Shown one piece after another: positions 33,301-46,031 of a stretch of DNA of 64,000 nt. Within the stretch, counting starts at the first letter, position 1. Every line of letters starts with the position of its first letter. The position numbers were made by a program, and so were the translations under genes. Below the pieces are notes generated by a model. The model saw only the letters and a list, made by a program, of their open reading frames with translations, was not told where the DNA came from and ran no database searches. Source of the stretch: Anaeramoeba ignava (taxonomy: Eukaryota; Metamonada; Anaeramoebidae); assembly GCA_028826165.1 (NCBI GenBank), contig JAPDFW010000098.1, forward strand, positions 1 through 64,000, given 5' to 3'.

Positions 33301-36300
33301 TTTTATGATGCGTGACTATTTTCTTTGTTAGTCGATGGTAATTAAGTTGCGCGAAACGAGCCTTTTTCTGGTCACCTTCGCGCTTATTTGCTCTTCTCCG
33401 AGTCTCAATGCTCATCATTGTGTTCACGTTTTTGTCGATTTCAATGCGGAATTTTTCCGAAAGTAATAAATCCTCTTTTGTATTTTCTGAAACTCTTATT
33501 TTGGTTAATTGCGTGTTTTTAAATAAAACTTGACTAAATAATTCTTGATTTTGTGATATTTCTAAATCTATTTTAGACTCGATGATTGAGAATTTTGTTT
33601 GGAAGATGTCTTTCCATTTTGAGTCAAAAAGAGAGCGAATAAATTGGGAGATATTTCTGTGTTCGATAAAGGATTCCTTTGATTTTTTGCGTGGAACCAA
33701 ATCGGAATTCTCATGGGAATCGCACAGAGTTTCAAATAAGAAGGAATAACCATCTCTCATAAGAATTTGGAAAATTGTTGCGATTTGCAAAATTTTTGGG
33801 TTTTTTTCTAAATCCTGTTCAGTATTATTTTCCTGGTGTAAATCACGTTGATATGATTCAAGTATTCTGAAAAGATAGCATAAAGTCAACATCATGGGTT
33901 CAGGATTTTTTGATAATGATCGTGATGTTATTTTTAATGGTCCTTGGAAGAGTCTTGCGAGAAACATCAAATTTTTCTCGTTTTCTAATCCTTCAAATGA
34001 ATCAATCGAGTCGAGAATCGATAACAAAACCATTTTGTATATTGCTCGTGTGCTTGTTTTGTCGTGTAATTTGATTCCTTTTTTGTCGAAAAACGAACAG
34101 GAATCAAGTAGAGAATAAAGAAGCATCAGAGCCTTATTTGTTATTTTTCTCATGTTTACCATCTGGTTCGTTTCTTCAGATATAATATTGGTTGTGTCTT
34201 TCAGAAAAGAAGGGATCATTGGTTGAGATGTGCTAATTGGTATTGGGCGAAAGTGTGATGGTATAACTGTGGGATTTTCTGTATCGCCTCTTTTTTTCTT
34301 TGTTGATGAAAATGCTGAGTTTTCTTGGAAATCTTTTTGCTTTTTAGGTTTGGAAAATACAGTTGAAACTGTTCGGATCAGAATTTTTGGTTTTCCTGCT
34401 TTCTGTTGTTGCTGTTGTTGTTCTAATGAGCATTGATTTTTTTCGCAATCTTTTTGATCTTTTTGATCTTTTTGATCTTTTTTATTTTTATTTTTCTTGT
34501 TTTTGTTTTTGTTTTTATCCTTCGTATCTTTTTTCGGTTTTTTTGTATTTTCATTAAATTGGGAATTTGTGTATTGATTTTCGTTTTGAATAAGGATATT
34601 TGGAGTATTTTGAAGTGGAGATAAGAAGTGATAATAACAAACCATATTGATTAAATGATACAAATTTTCAACAACAATAGAAAGATCATTAGAACGTTTC
34701 AATTCAGATTGGATATTTGTAGGATCTTCATCATGGAATCGTTTCTCAAACAATGTTGTTGTTGCAGAAATGATTTCTGAAAGAATTCTCAAGACGATTC
34801 TTTGTGCGTTTTGTTGGGAAAGAAAACTGAGATTGATTAAAGCTGCTGTTTCTTCAAATAACGATCCAAAACTTTCTTTATTGAACATGCAATATAAAAG
34901 AATATCTGAAAGAATTGCAAACGCAACATTATTTATTTGGAATTGAGAACCGTGTGATTTTGAAATTTGAGGAATTGTGCCGAAATCAACGGGTATTGAA
35001 CTATCGATGATTTGCAATAAAAGTCGTTGCCACATGAATTCAATCAAAAGAAGCTCTTTATTGACAACATTTTCTGTGATCAAGAAACGCACATTGCGAA
35101 GAACTTCAAGAGAATATTCATTTGGATGCTCGGAAATGATGGATGTTATTGTGCGTAAAATGAAGCAATTTTGGATCGTTCTTCCTCCGATTGTCGGATC
35201 GTTTTGCTGTGTTTCGTTGCAAGTTAATAAAGAGAATAATGTTGGAAGAACTTCGGTATATGAAGTTTCCACAAGAATCATGTGCAAAACATTGTATTCA
35301 CAAGAAGAGCAAATACGAGTTCTCGAAATGATCTTTTTCTTCTTTCCTTGAGAAGCGACATGTGCACTTTCAAGAAGAAACAGTAAACGCAAGCAAAGAT
35401 TAATATGAGCTGCTTCGTTATTTTTCTCCATCAAATAAATCAAAGTGTCCATGATATTCAAGTAATTCAGATGGAATTGCTGTTCTGTTGGGATGGATGT
35501 GAATATTTGAAATAAAACAAGCAATAATTCATTATTAAGTGCTAAATCGTTTGATAAGCAGCAAGTAATAGATAGAAATATGATTTCCTTGTTGAACATT
35601 TCTGTGTCACAAGCCGCTTTTTTTATACAAAGTACAATTGTTGACAATAATTTTTGAGCAAGTTGATGTTTTTGCTCATTGGGTAAATTTGCCATATTTT
35701 GCAATTTTTGCCATGATTTATTTCCCATTTGCTCTGGATATCTTGGTGTTGGTGGTTCTGGTGTTTTGGTGGGTGTCCATGCACGTATTTCCTTTGGAGC
35801 ACTTCCGCTCCAGTAGTATCTCCTTAAAACATCAACCAAACTTTCTGTTGTGATATCTTTGAAACGATCATTTGGATTTTCTCTATTTGATTTTTCTGCA
35901 AGTTCATGGATTATTTGCAAAACTTGTTCCTGTATTCCTTGTTCTGTTCTAATCCAAATATCGAAATCAAGCATTATTCCTGCTATTAAATCTGCAATAA
36001 AATCTGATGATTCTGTTGCTTCATCAAATATTAGTCTTCGAAGATGATCCAGAACTCCTGATGTAATGAATATATGAGGAATACGTTTGAGAACTGATGA
36101 CAAAGTACATAATGAATGTTCTGTATGGAAATCCTGTTTATTAAGAGGGTTTCCAAGAAGTATTTCTGTAAGAAGAGCGAATATTTTTTCGAATATTAAT
36201 GGGTTTTTACGAGTTTGAATTTGAATTTGATTTTCATTTTGAATTTGATTTAAATTTTCATTTTGATTTTCATTTTGTTCTGAAGATATAAGTAACATCA

Positions 36301-39300
36301 TCTCAAGTAACATTTTAGTTCCTCCAAAACAACTAATCAAATGTAAAATATTCGATACAGAGCATTGTGAAATTGAAACTAACTTTGCAGAACCTGAAAT
36401 GGCCTGCTTCTTGGGACTTTGATCAAAACAAACAGAGCCATTAGAAGCCTTTGAGTTGAGACAAATCATAAGATGGGAAGTCAAAGAACCATCAAGAACA
36501 TTGCGAATCAAGGAATGATAACTAGATTGATTCTTTTTAAGAATTTGCTCCATTTCATTGGATTCAAAAAAAGAATTATATTCTGCTCCAAGATGGTAGA
36601 TCCCAGATATCCATTCAGGCTCCAAAGAATCATCGAAAAAATAAAGAGTTCCCATTTGTCCGTAGAAAAGATAATTAAAGGATTTCTGAGGAGACTTGGG
36701 CGAAGTATGTTTAAATCCAATACTACATTTTGTAAATGATTCGTTGATACTTGGAAATTTAAGTGTTTTGTTTGCAATAGAAACACCATCAATGAAAATC
36801 TCTGCAGGTCCATTTGAAGACCATCGCTGGTTTGAGTGTGTAACTGCAACGCAATACCATCTCTTCATTTCAAACGTGAAATTTGCTGATAATTTATCCC
36901 AATGCTTTGATGTATATACTGAATAATATAGTGTGTGTTTTTCTTGGTTTTCTGCTTTTTGTTGATTTTCCGACAAATAAAATTGCATTCCATAATCGGA
37001 TGAAGTAAAGAAACTAAATATATTTGGGAGATTTTGTTTGTTCTGTGTTGGTGATTTGAAAGACTCAATTCGAATCCAAGTTAAAAATGTAAATCCTTTT
37101 GTGGCTCGCCATTTTTCCTGCATTGAAAATTCGATGCGAGAATTTCTTCCATTAAAATCAAAAAAATATAACGGTCCATTCTGTGTTTTTGTCTTTTGAA
37201 TTGTCGAACGCACTCCATCAATAAGAAGCTCAGTTATTTTGTGCGCCTTATTTTGTAAAATGAACATATTGACCATTTGGAAAATTTTTTTCATTTCAGA
37301 AACAGAGAAACGATGCGATCCGATGACTAAAACAAGTCGGATCATTTTCTCGGCTAATTGTTCATTTTCATTTTCAATTTCAATGAAATCCACAATTTGA
37401 GAAATTAGTTTCAAAAGATATCCAACAAGTCCTAAATCTCCACAACTAGATGTGTTGTGAAGAGATTTCTCGCAAATTTGACAAAATATATCCAATAAAT
37501 TTGAAAGTTTTTCGTTTTGCTGTTTTTTGATATCTTGTTGGTTTTCTATTTTTGTGTTGGAATTTTTTTGCTTGTTTTCCACCAAAGAATTTCTTAATCC
37601 TGCAGTGTATACGCGAAAAATTATCAAAATCATATCGGGGTTTTGAATAGTAAAGTTATTTTGGATGTCAAACTCTCCATTATTGACAAGCATGTTAAAC
37701 AACACTTCGAAAATTTTTTGATCAGGATTTTCTCCAACAGCGTCGCACAAAAGTTCACCAAATGTGGAATATCCAATCGATTTCTTGAAGAAATCCAAGC
37801 TTGAAGTGCTATTTCGGAACAATGCGGCAAGCAATTCGAGGATTATATACTCGTTCCCTTGGTTTGATTGATGAGAGAAAAGAAGGGTCATTGCTGTTGA
37901 GAAAATATTAGCCAAAACAAATTGAGGTTGCAGAACATCAGGTATGAAGTTGATCACCTCGATTGCCACTGCCACAAGTTCTTTGATCATTTTGTCTACG
38001 TTTGTTGATACTTCGACACTGTTGTTTTTCGACATTTGGTTGAGAAGAAGCATTTCCTCCACAATTCTTGATATCAAAAAGTTTTGCTGATTATTCTCTT
38101 GTTTTTCTGTTCGTTTGAGAATCGCTTTTAAATGAGGGAGAATAAGACTGCGAGTTTGTGGTTCGCGAGCCAAAATTATTAATAAGTTCATAAATGATGT
38201 CTCTTTGAAAACAAAGAGTTGTGTTTCATTGACACTTAAAAATAAGTGCAATAATTTAAGCATTGAGTGAGTTAATTTGTGCAATATTTGCATTTTTTCT
38301 GGGTAATGTATTATTGTTGTCGAATAAAGATCCATTAAAAATGGAAGTAAAATGTTGAATATTTTGAACCCAAGATTGTCTATAAATTTCACAACCGTTG
38401 ATTGCATATCTGATTTGAAAATTTTAATATAAACTTTAGTACAGAAAAAAAGAAGGAATAAATTATCTCGGTTTTGAGTTAATTGATTGAATAAAAATTG
38501 ATATTCGAAATTATCCTGATTTTTAAGAATGATATTTGAGAAGAAATCTCTTGATTTGTTGAATAAATAATGGAAAAGTGTTTGGAGAAATTGAGGAAGA
38601 TTTTTCTAAAAAAAGGGAAAAAAAAATGAAAAAAAAAAGATATTCAAATTAATATTAAAATTGATATAGAAATTAATATACATTAATCGGTCTGTGAATA
38701 AAGAAATCTGTGAAAATGGTTTTCCATTTGTTTTCTTGTCTTAAAAAATTCAGTGTGTTATTATCCATATTTTTCTCCAATAAAAACATCACATAAAATT
38801 GCAATTCGGGAATAACGTTTTTGATGAAATGTCTAGCTTTTTGATTTTCTTTTGAATTATTAAAATCATCTTCAAATAGATTCATACAAACATGAATAAT
38901 TTTTCTTTTGTAAATGAAATATAAATTGTTTTCATTTTGATTTTCATTTTGATTTTGATTTTGATTCTGATTTTGATTTTCGTTTTCATTCTCATTTATA
39001 TCTCCATTCTTTTTTTTCTTTCTGAATTTTGAGAACATTTTCTTTTTAGGATTTTCGTTATTCTTGTTATTTTTTTGTTTATCTTTTGAGCCTGATTTTG
39101 TTCGCGTACTTTTCTTTTTTCTTGTAGTTTGGAATTGATGTTTCAATTTTTCATCAACATCAATAAATTCTCTAAGTAGTTTAAATAATTGGTCTAAATA
39201 AGGATTGCTAAATGAAATGTTATCCTTTTTTTCTTTTTGTTCTTTTGGATCAAAAGTATGGAAAGAAAAAGTTGGGAAAGAATCATTTCCAATAAGTTTA

Positions 39301-41164
39301 AATTCTAAATAAATAAATAAATAAATAAATATTTTCAAATGATTTAATTTAATTCAAAAAGAGGAAAGAGATTTATTTACTTATTGGGTAAATAAATAAA
39401 TGATTTAATTTAATTCAAAAAGAGGAAAGAGATTTATTTACTTATTGGGTCATTTTCTGATTGTTGCTCTGTTGTTGTTGTTATTGTTAATTCTTTTTGT
39501 TTCGCAATAACTTCTTCTTTTTCTTGTTTTTCAATTGGTTTTTCAATTTGTTTTGTTTTTGATGGGATTTGATCTCCAAAATTTGAAGGAAATGTAAAGG
39601 CTGTCCACAAAATGAAATCAGTAATTAAACTTAGGTTTTCATCAGTAAAAAATTTTCTGGAAAAAAATTTTGTTGTTAAAATTTGGATCAAAAATGAGAT
39701 GGAATATGTTCTTAATTGGAATTCAATATGATTTGCAGCGAATTCTTGTGCTTGTAAATTATCATTGATCATTTGATTTGATTCAAGAAGAGAAATATCT
39801 TGTTGGGGTTCTTGATAGAAATTAAAATAATTAGCTTGATAAATATCTTCCATTTGATTTAGTAAAATATATGGCTGAGATTCTTGGTTCTGTTTTAGAT
39901 ATTCCGATATTAGGAAGTGAAATATTAGGAAGTTGGAGAATTTCAAACAAAATAATTATAATTTGTTCTAATTCCTCATCAAGAATTATGTTTAATTGAA
40001 ATAATTTTTCAATTACATCAAGTAATGCTAATTGAAGTTCGTAATGTTTGTTTGTGAGAAGGAATTTTTTTTGGAGATTCATATTTTCTTTATAACAATC
40101 TTTTTTTGAAAAAAAATAAATTTTTTAAATAATGAATTACTTTTTTTTAAATGGATTATTTTTTTTAAATGAATTTACTGAGTAAATTTTTGATTAATTC
40201 GTTTTGAATTATTAATTTTTTTAAATTTTCATCAATTAATTTGCCACGAAATTTTAAAAACCGATTTAGAATTATAAGACTATTTGAAATGACAAACTGA
40301 ACAAGAAGTAAATTATTCGTTTTTTCATTAGAAAAATTCTAAAAAAAAAAAAATAAGAATAAATTATTTGCTTTTTTTGTTTAGTTTTTGATTTTGAAAG
40401 TGGATCTAATACAGATAATGATGAAATATATTGAAGAAGAGTATCCATCATTTTAATTAAATTTATTAATGATTCTAATAAACGAAAATTAAATAACATT
40501 TGTCGATTATATTTTGAACGAGATAAAATGGAAGAAACTTCAAGAGAAATTAAAGATTCCAAGTTTAATTTAAGAGTTTCTTGATTTTTTAAGTTTTTTG
40601 TTAAATCTTTGAATTTTAAAAAAAAAATTTGAATTAAAAAAATTTTAATTTTAGAAAAATTTGAATTTGGAAAAATTTTTAAATACATTCAAGTTGGTTT
40701 TGAGCTAATTGTAATATTTCTATTGTATTTTCAATTAATTTTGGTGGATGTGCTTGTTTTTGTTTAATTGCATCATTTATTTCTTTTGGTTTATACATTC
40801 TATCAATAAATTTCATATTTTTGTTTGTATTTTCTTCAAGTTCTAAATTATCATTTGGATTCCAATTTCGGTAAGAAACAAGAAAAAGTCTTGCAAATTG
40901 AATGTAATCCTTAGTCAACTAATTTTATAAATGAATTTTAATTTTATAAATTTTTATTATAATTTTATAAATGAATTTTTAATTTTAAATTTGCTTTTTT
41001 CTTTATACTTCATTGATTCCTTTTTTTTCAGTTTCTTCTGTTTCATTTTTTATTAAAAAACAATTATTCCAAAGTGTTTGTAATCTATTTCCATTTGGTG
41101 TAAAATCTTCAAAATAATCTGAACTTTGTGAAATTGTTCTTTTGTTTTTTTTATTTTTTTTCAT
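30305..41164 (-). CDS. Giant BEACH-WD40 protein (neurobeachin/LRBA/LvsA class)
   Basis: Seven exons: 41164-41009, 40918-40687, 40606-40413, 40338-40179, 40099-39442, 39304-38682 and 38607-30305, about 3,430 residues. All but the last junction agree in phase. The N-terminal two thirds are helical armadillo-like sequence containing a concanavalin-like lectin module (near 36850-37180, 'FFDFNGRNSRIEFSM', 'GFTFLTWIRIESF'). A PH-BEACH module (about 32480-32810) precedes the BEACH domain (about 31650-32420), with its signature 'YPVFPWILCDYNS' and 'DLSKPIGAL'. A Gln/Asn/Lys hexamer-encoded linker (31150-31370) separates this from C-terminal WD40 repeats ('ILVTGSLDTTIIVWEFD', 'LIVGGLSDGSVVVYSL'). Such proteins are cytosolic scaffolds in membrane fusion/fission and lysosomal traffic. 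No FYVE domain is seen. Oddities: a frame break between 39900 and 39946, and a phase mismatch where exon 7 begins (near 38590, an extra AC in 'AAACACACTTTT' would explain it). One gene is the most reasonable reading. Confidence 0.87.
31150..31370 (-). repeat. Coding CAAAAT hexamer array (Gln-Asn tract) in BEACH gene
   Basis: On the plus strand this is (TTTTGA)n with TTTTTCAT variants. Read as coding strand it is (CAAAAT)n, giving alternating Gln-Asn with Glu-Lys variants between the BEACH and WD40 domains. The same hexamer fills CAF1 intron 3. Confidence 0.9.
39337..39450 (-). repeat. Tandem duplication spanning a splice donor of the BEACH gene
   Basis: Bases 39337-39389 and 39398-39450 are 53-bp copies offset by 61 bp. 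On the coding strand the upstream copy contains the last nine bases of exon 5 plus the donor (ATAA|GTAAAT). The second copy inside the intron repeats the same exon end and donor. Confidence 0.85.
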
Positions 41165-41455
41165 TTGTAAATTAAATGAGAAATAATAAAAATTATTGAT
41201 TATTATATTATTTTGTCTTATAAAAGATTTTATAAAAAAAAAATGAAAAAAAAAATGATTTTTTGATTTTCTCCTTTTTTTTTATTTTTTTTTTAATTTG
41301 GATTAAAATTGATTTTAAAATTAAATCAATTAATGAAAATGAAATGAAATTAAAAATTGAAATTGATTTAAAATTAAATCAATTAAAATTGAAATTGAAA
41401 TTTGAAATGAAATTGAAATTGAATGTTATTATTTTGATTATTTTGATTTTGTAAA

Positions 41456-44400
41456 TTAATTTAAAAATAAATCAATTATTGAATTTGGATTTAATTGATA
41501 ATATTCTTTTAAATCTTTAAATTCTTCTTTAATTTCTTTTGGAATTTCTTTTTTAAATTTATCATTATAAAGAAAATAAATTAATTCTTGAATTGTTTCA
41601 TTTGATTTTTTTGAATAATCATGAACTTGATTTGATGAATCTTGAACATTTAAAAACATTCCTTTAAATAATTCACTTCTGATTATTAATATTAATTTAT
41701 GAACTTTAATTTGTTTTTCATTTGAAATAATTATTGTAAAATCTTTTGTTGAATTTTCTTCATATAATTTTGATAAATCTTTTATTATTCCTTTTCTTCC
41801 TTTTTTATTTTCAATCCATTTTGAATCAATTCCAATTTCTTGGAATAATTTTGTAATTTTCTTTTCTTTTTCTTTATTTCCAAAGAAATTAGAATCATCT
41901 TTATCTTCATCTTCATCTTCATTAATCTTCATAATATTTATCTTCATCTTCATCTGGAAGGTAAAAATCAAAATCAAAACCATAATCAAAATAAAGATTA
42001 TAATCAGAATTAGAATTATGATCAAAATCAATTCCATTTAGTTTTTGATAAATTTGATGCAAATCAAAAAATCCAGTATAAATAAAATTTAATGCTAATT
42101 GAACTTCTTCTTTTGGTTTTTGAGAACAAATATCAATAAATTTTTGTAAAATTGATTCATTATTATCAAATCTTGTTTTAAGAATTAATTTATGAACTTT
42201 AAATTTGAAACCATCATTTGATTGAATTTGATAATCTGAAAAATTATTATTATCATTTGAATCCAATAATAATTTGTTCATATCTTCATTAATTGAATAA
42301 ATTTTATTGAAAATTTCAATAAATTGTTTTGTGATTTTATCTTCTTTTAATCTAAAAATATTTACATCATTCATCAATAATAATTTAATTATATCTTTTC
42401 TTTTCCTTTTAATTGATAATGAAAGAGCTGTTTCATTTATTTTTGTTTTTGCATTAATATCAATTCCTTTGGAAATAAGATATTCAATAATTTCAAGTGA
42501 AATATTTTCATTTCGGCAAGCAATATGTAAAGCTGTTTCATTATCTTTTGTTTTTGCATTAATATCAATTCCTTTGGAAATAAGATATTTGATAATTTCA
42601 AGTGAAATATTTTTATTTTGGCAAGCAATATGTAAAGCTGTTTTATTATATTCTGTTTTTGCATTAATATCAAATCCTTTGGAAATAAGATAATCGATAA
42701 TTTCAATTGAAATATTTTTATTGTGGCAAACATTATGTAAAATTGTTTTTTCATTATTATTTGTTTTTTCATTAATATCAATTCCTTTTTTAATCAATAA
42801 TTTGATAATTTCAAGTAAAATATTTGGATTTAAATTTCGGCAAGCATAATGTAAAGCTGTTTCATTTCCATATTTTGTTTTTGCATTTATATCAATTCCT
42901 TTTTCAATCAATAATTTGATAACTTCAAGTGAAATATTTTCATTTTGGCAAGCATAATGTAAAGCTGTTTTTCATTTCTTTTGTTTTTGCATTAATATTA
43001 ATTCCTTTTTCAATCAATAATTTGATAATTTCAAGTGAAATATTTTCATTTTGGCAAGCAATATGTAAAGCTGTTTCATTATCTTTTGTTTTTGCATTAA
43101 TATTAATTCCTTTGGAAATAAGATATTCAATAATTTGATAATTTCAAATGAAATATTTTCATTTCGGCAAGCATAATGTAAAGCTGTTTCATTTGTTTTT
43201 GCATTAATATCAATTCCTTTTTCAATCAATAATTTGATAATTTCAAATGAAATATTTTCATTTTGGCAAGCAATATGTAAAGATGTTTCATTATTTTTTT
43301 CTTTTTCATGAATATCAATTCCTTTTTCAATTAGCAATTTACTAATTTGAAGTGAAATATTTGGATTAAAACAAGCAATATTTAAAGCTGTTTCATTCCT
43401 TCTTGTTTTTGCATTAATATCAATTCTTTTAGAAATAAGATACTCGATAATTTGAATTGAAATATTTGGATTTCTGCAAGCATAATGTAAAACTGTTTCA
43501 CTACCATTTGTTTTTGCATTAATATTAATTCCTTTGGAAATAAGATATTCAATAATTTGAAGTGAAATATTTGGATTTTCATTTTGGCAAGCATAATGTA
43601 AAGCTGTTTTATTATCTTCTGTTTTTGCATTAATATCAATTCTTTTGGAAATAAGATATTCAATAATTTCAAGTGAAATATTTGGATTTTGGCAAGCAAA
43701 ATGTAAAGCTGTTTTTATTCCATTTGTTTTTGCATTAATATCAATTCCTTTGGAAATAAGATATTCGATAATTTCAAGTGAAATATTTTCATTAATTTTT
43801 TGAATTAATATCATTCCTTTTCAATAATGTATAAAGCTGTTTCATCCTTTTCTTTTGTTTTTGCATTAATATCAATTCCTTTGGAAACAAGATATTCAAT
43901 AATTTCAAGTGAAATATTTTCATTTTGGCAAGCATAATGTAAAGCTGTTTCATTTCCATTTGTTTTTGCATTGATATCAATTCCTTTAGAAATAAGATAA
44001 TCAATAATTTTAATTGAAATATTTTCATTTTGGCAAGCATAATGTAAAGCTGTTTCATTTAAATTTGATTTTGCATTAATATCAATTCCTTTGGAAACAA
44101 GATATTCAATAATTTCAAGTGAATTATTTGGATTTAAGCAAGCAATATTTAAAGCTTTTTCATTCCATTTGTTTTTGCATTAATATCAATTCCTTTGGAA
44201 ATAAGATATTCAATAATTTCAAGTGAAATATTTGGATTTATGCAAGCATAATGTAAAGCTGTTTCATTTATTTTTTGTTTTTGCATTAATATCAATTCCT
44301 TTAGAAATAAGATATTCAATAATTTCAAGTGAATTAAATTGTGATGCATAATGTAAAGCTGTTTTATTTTCTTTTGTTTTTGCATTGATATCAATTCCTT

Positions 44401-44961
44401 TGGAAATAAGATATTCAATAATTTGAAGTGAAATATTTGGATTTTCACAAGCAAAATGTATTGATGTTTTGTTTAAAAAGTTTTCTGGATTGATAATCAT
44501 TTGTTTTTGAAGTAAATATTTTATAATTTTAGAATTTTGATATTGTGAAGGAATGTTCAAATTTGTTTCTTTTATCAAATCTTTTGGATCAATATTGATT
44601 TGTTTGTTGTACAAATATATAATATTTTCTTCTATTGATAAATTTTCAAAAGCTGAAAGAAAATAAGTTTTGGTTGTTTTTGAATTGATATCAATTCCTT
44701 TTGAAAGTAAAAGTTCAAGAATATCTTTTTCTGAATTGTTTAGAATTGCAATATGAAATGAATTTCTTCCTAAATCATCAAATAATTCTGGTTTAATTCC
44801 TTTTGAAATTAATTTTTCAATTATTTCTTTTGAAACTTTTTTTTCGATTGCAAAATGTAAAATTAATTTGTTTTCTTTCTTTAGTTTATTTTTTCAATTT
44901 TTTCAATTTTTTCCAAATATTCAATATTATTTTCTAAAATAGTTTTATAAATTAATTCCAT
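41456..44961 (-). pseudogene. Ankyrin-BTB protein, copy A (frame-broken)
   Basis: Near-duplicate of the gene at 45558-48952, starting at an ATG at 44961 and ending at 41456. It encodes the same N-terminus, an array of about 33-residue ankyrin repeats ('EIIEYLISKGIDINAKT' / 'ETALHYACQN'), a first BTB-like domain ('KFKVHKLILKTRF') and a second BTB ('IKVHKLILIIRSELFKGMFL'). The reading frame is broken at about seven places relative to copy B: one base missing near 44890, an extra A near 44275, one base missing near 44165, a deletion joint near 43815, a recombination-like joint near 43135, extra bases near 42975, and the ankyrin/BTB break near 41940. Several breaks are in A/T runs, so assembly error is an alternative to true decay. 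If real, it is a decaying tandem paralogue. Open pieces: 44264-44614, 43140-43814, 41922-42911 and 41456-42037. Confidence 0.7.
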
Positions 44962-45557
44962 TTTTAAAAAATAAATTGAAATGAAAAATGAAAAGCATGC
45001 AAAAAAAATTTTGTTTTTAATTTATTTTTTTTTTGAATAATGAGTTTTTTAAATGAATTTTAAATTAAATTGTAAATTAAAATTATTGATCTTTTTCTTA
45101 TTTTGTTTTTAAATTATTTGTAAATTAAATTGGAATTTTTTAAATTATAAATTAAAGAAATAAAATTTTTTGCTTTTTTTTTTAATTTATAATTTGGAAT
45201 AATGAGTTTTTTAAATTAATTTGTAAAATAAATTATAAATAAATTGTAAATGAATTTTAAATTAAATTGTAAATTAAAATTATTGATCTTTTTCTTATTT
45301 TGTTTTTAAATTATTTGTAAATTAAATTGGAATTTTTTAAATTGTAAATTAAGGAAATAAAATTTTTTGCTTTTTTAATTTATAATTTGGAATAATGAGT
45401 TTTTAAAATTAATTTGTAAAATAAATTATAAATTAAATTTGTAAATGAATTTTAAATTAAATTGTAAATTAAAGTTATTGATCTTTTTCTTATTTTGTTT
45501 TTAAATTGGAAATTGAAATTTTAAATGTTATTATTTTGATTATTTTGATTTTGTAAA
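44962..45557. repeat. Spacer with three copies of a roughly 196-bp unit
   Basis: Copies begin near 45054, 45251 and 45446 at 'TGAATTTTAAATTAAATTG' and share 'ATTGATCTTTTTCTTATTTTG' type sequence. The third is truncated at the 3' end of ankyrin copy B. The spacer must contain the promoter of copy A and the 3' end of copy B. No gene is seen. Confidence 0.8.
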
Positions 45558-46031
45558 TTAATTTAAAAATAAATCAATTATTGAATTTGAATTTAATTGA
45601 TAATATTCTTTTAAATCATTAAATTCTTCTTTAATTTCTTTTGGAATTTCTTTTTTAAATTTATCATTATAAAGAAAATAAATTAATTCTTGAATTGTTT
45701 CATTTGATTTTTTTGAATAATCATGAACTTGATTTGATGAATCTTGAACATTTAAAAACATTCCTTTAAATAATTCACTTCTGATTATTAATATTAATTT
45801 ATGAACTTTAATTTGTTTTTCATTTGAAATAATTATTGTAAAATCTTTTGTTGAATTTTCTTCATATAATTTTGATAAATCTTTTATTATTCCTTTTCTT
45901 CCTTTTTTATTTTCAATCCATTTTGAATCAATTCCAATTTTTTGGAATAATTTTGTAATTTTCTTTCCTTTTTCTTTTTCTTTTTTCTTTTTCTTTTTCT
46001 TTTTCTTTTTCTTCAGTATCTTCATCTTCAT
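45558..46031 (-). CDS. BTB-domain ORF downstream of ankyrin copy B (probably the same gene)
   Basis: An open frame of 157 codons whose ATG overlaps the TGA of the upstream ankyrin ORF (46028-46030). It begins with a Lys run from an AAG/AAA repeat, then 'KKITKLFQKIGIDSKWI' and a BTB/POZ core ('DFTIIISNEKQIKVHKLILI', 'RSELFKGMFLNVQD', 'ELIYFLYNDKF'). BTB domains dimerise and often bind Cul3. The same two-frame layout is found in copy A. Either both copies inherited a frameshift in the acidic/lysine repeat, or this is a separate product. A single ankyrin-BTB-BTB protein with a base indel in the purine repeat is most likely. Confidence 0.65.
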   Translation of the reverse strand: MKMKILKKKKKKKKKKKEKEKGKKITKLFQKIGIDSKWIENKKGRKGIIKDLSKLYEENSTKDFTIIISNEKQIKVHKLILIIRSELFKGMFLNVQDSSNQVHDYSKKSNETIQELIYFLYNDKFKKEIPKEIKEEFNDLKEYYQLNSNSIIDLFLN

